From Adiantum capillus-veneris (Eukaryota; Streptophyta; Polypodiopsida; Polypodiales; Pteridaceae), in the NCBI GenBank assembly GCA_014529385.2, contig CM043966.1:108937087-109001086 (forward strand): 64,000 nucleotides of DNA, given 5' to 3'. The position numbers were made by a program, and so were the translations under genes. This document shows, piece by piece, positions 62,777 to 64,000 of the stretch; the stretch's first letter is position 1, and each line of letters starts with the position of its first letter. The notes under the pieces were generated by a model, which saw nothing but the letters and a program-made list of their open reading frames with translations, was not told the DNA's origin and ran no database searches.

Positions 62777-63529
62777 TGTGGTAAGGGTCACCAAAAAGTG
62801 TATATATTCATCCAAAGAAATACACGTATTTTTGGTCTACATGTCCTAGTTTCAATCATTTATGTCCATTAGGTGTATCACTAAACAACACTACTATTTT
62901 TGAGAAACAGAAGTTACAATCATATCTACAAATGGATTAGAGGAAAATCAGCTCAGCATACATCCAGAACTCGCTACAAGAATCGACTTTAACAGATCAT
63001 GCAAGTAAGTCTTTCATTCAAGTTTACTAGTATTACAATGTGTTAGTTATTTGTGATATTTATGTTTGTATATATATTATGTGTGCATATCGTAATTAAG
63101 TGTAATTGTGTATCTGCATTATGTATGAGTATTACAACGAAATAACACAAATATACATACATACACATAGATAACACAGACGCACACATACATGAGCATG
63201 TATTTTCTGTTGAGATGTCGAGCTCTACACCTTGAGCTGGCATCCACTACGGGTCTTGGCCGCTTACGGCATTTACTCACTGGTGCGTTAGGTGACCGAC
63301 ACGGAGGATCTCTGCCAGTGATTCTACAGCTGGACTACACTTATAGTGCCAGCCTAGTACGCTTCTAGCGAGTTCACACTTAGTGACCGCATGTACATAT
63401 GTGCTACTTTTCAGCTTTAGCACTTAGTCATTTTGTACTCCCTTCTCTGTGAAGAAGAAGAAGAAGCTTTCCATCTCTGTGTGCTTTGTGCTTGTCTTGT
63501 GTAGCTCTCTTGCATCCTCATTCTTTACA
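62777..63529 (+). repeat. Putative 5' LTR of a third retroelement
   Basis: Begins TGTGGTAAGGGTCACC where a satellite unit (GGTCCACCACTT) is broken off, and ends TTCTTTACA directly before a tRNA-Met primer site; length about 753 bp. The start could be two bases later. The second LTR is beyond the window, so this rests on the primer site, the TG/CA ends and the break in the repeat. Confidence 0.65.
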
Positions 63530-63541
63530 TGGTATCAGAGC
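63530..63541 (+). promoter_or_regulatory. Primer binding site, initiator tRNA-Met type
   Basis: TGGTATCAGAGC directly follows the putative LTR, the same primer as gypsy copy B. The following 460 bases to the window end look like an untranslated leader; no gag is yet recognisable. Confidence 0.8.
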
Positions 63542-64000
63542 CTGGTGCAGGCAAGAGAGGCTAAGAGAGCAAGAGCATCACAATCCCTTCGTTCGCAATC
63601 CACGACCAGATCTTCGAATTTTTTTAGATAATCAATTACAAAGCTAGAGCACACGCTTGGCTGCTGAGGTGAGAGCACAGCCACCCACTCATCAGGTTGT
63701 GGTGCACCAACCTGAGTCATCCAACAGTGACAGAGGTAAGAGTGTTGTTCCCGAGGGTTCTTGAAGAGTAAGCCCTGTAGCAAGAGTAAGCCCTTTAGGG
63801 GTTTTTCGCACAAGTTTCTGAACAGGTCTCCAAAGTGCAGTATACAGAGATTTACTGTACAAGTACAGTGGTTGTGAAACGCTTGATTGTGGACACTCGT
63901 TGAGTGTAGAAAGCGTTACAGGAACCACGATAGCAGGTTCAGCAGATTTGCAGGTTTTTGCAGATTGCAGCTATTTTGTCTTAGTGCTTCAAGATGTCTG

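Noticed and set aside
63043-63928. Minus-strand frames near the right edge
   Set aside because: They lie in the putative LTR and leader, have no domain, and are overlapping alternatives.

Overview
The window is nuclear DNA of a land plant. The supporting signs are chromodomain Ty3/gypsy and Ty1/copia elements primed by initiator tRNA-Met, GT-AG introns of about 75-100 bp, long CT/CA microsatellites and megasatellite-like arrays. The element mix hints at a fern or another non-seed plant, but nothing here fixes the species. No rRNA, tRNA, CRISPR or prokaryotic operon is visible. Most coding sequence is mobile-element derived and broken by stops and frameshifts.

Layout, left half. A Ty3/gypsy chromovirus (copy A) enters from the left edge and ends near 6315. 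Microsatellite-rich DNA follows to about 10.1 kb, including a 300-bp repeat present twice. At 10140-35913 lies a nest of elements. A Ty1/copia element with 227-bp LTRs and a perfect CTATC target duplication was split at its reverse transcriptase by a DNA-transposon-like unit (about 12971-34458) with 30-bp inverted ends. That unit was in turn entered by gypsy copy B (15986-24863; LTRs of 1615 and 1707 bp, GTGGC target duplication).

The DNA-transposon-like unit is the most interesting part. On the minus strand it carries (1) a multi-exon transposase-like gene of a family I do not recognise (34073 to 31539), and (2) a gene in which a divergent histone H3 fold with an H3-like N-terminal tail (26324 to 25882) is followed by a basic patch, an acidic segment and, across a phase-compatible intron, a C48/Ulp1-type protease with coiled-coil and GRG-repeat tail (15985 to 14812). 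Plus-strand genes of unknown function lie at 13.3-14.6, 26.9-27.4 and 29.6-31.4 kb. Four tandem arrays of imperfect palindromes with a shared stem sit between the genes. An H3 fold joined to a SUMO-protease-like domain inside a transposon is, to my knowledge, not a described arrangement.

Layout, right half. Beyond the nest come microsatellites, a second copia fragment (37550-38787), and then about 23 kb of a satellite-like repeat built on a 22-bp core (GGTCCACCACTTGTCCAAGC). The repeat runs in one orientation at 39.3-47.0 kb and in the opposite orientation at 49.4-62.8 kb. Embedded in it, all on the minus strand, are two FCP1/NIF-type HAD phosphatase remnants, a SET-domain remnant, and a mostly intact two-exon gene with a ParB-like DGQH motif and a possible methyltransferase-like C-terminus. 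A further LTR (about 62777-63529) with a tRNA-Met primer site opens another retroelement that runs off the right edge.
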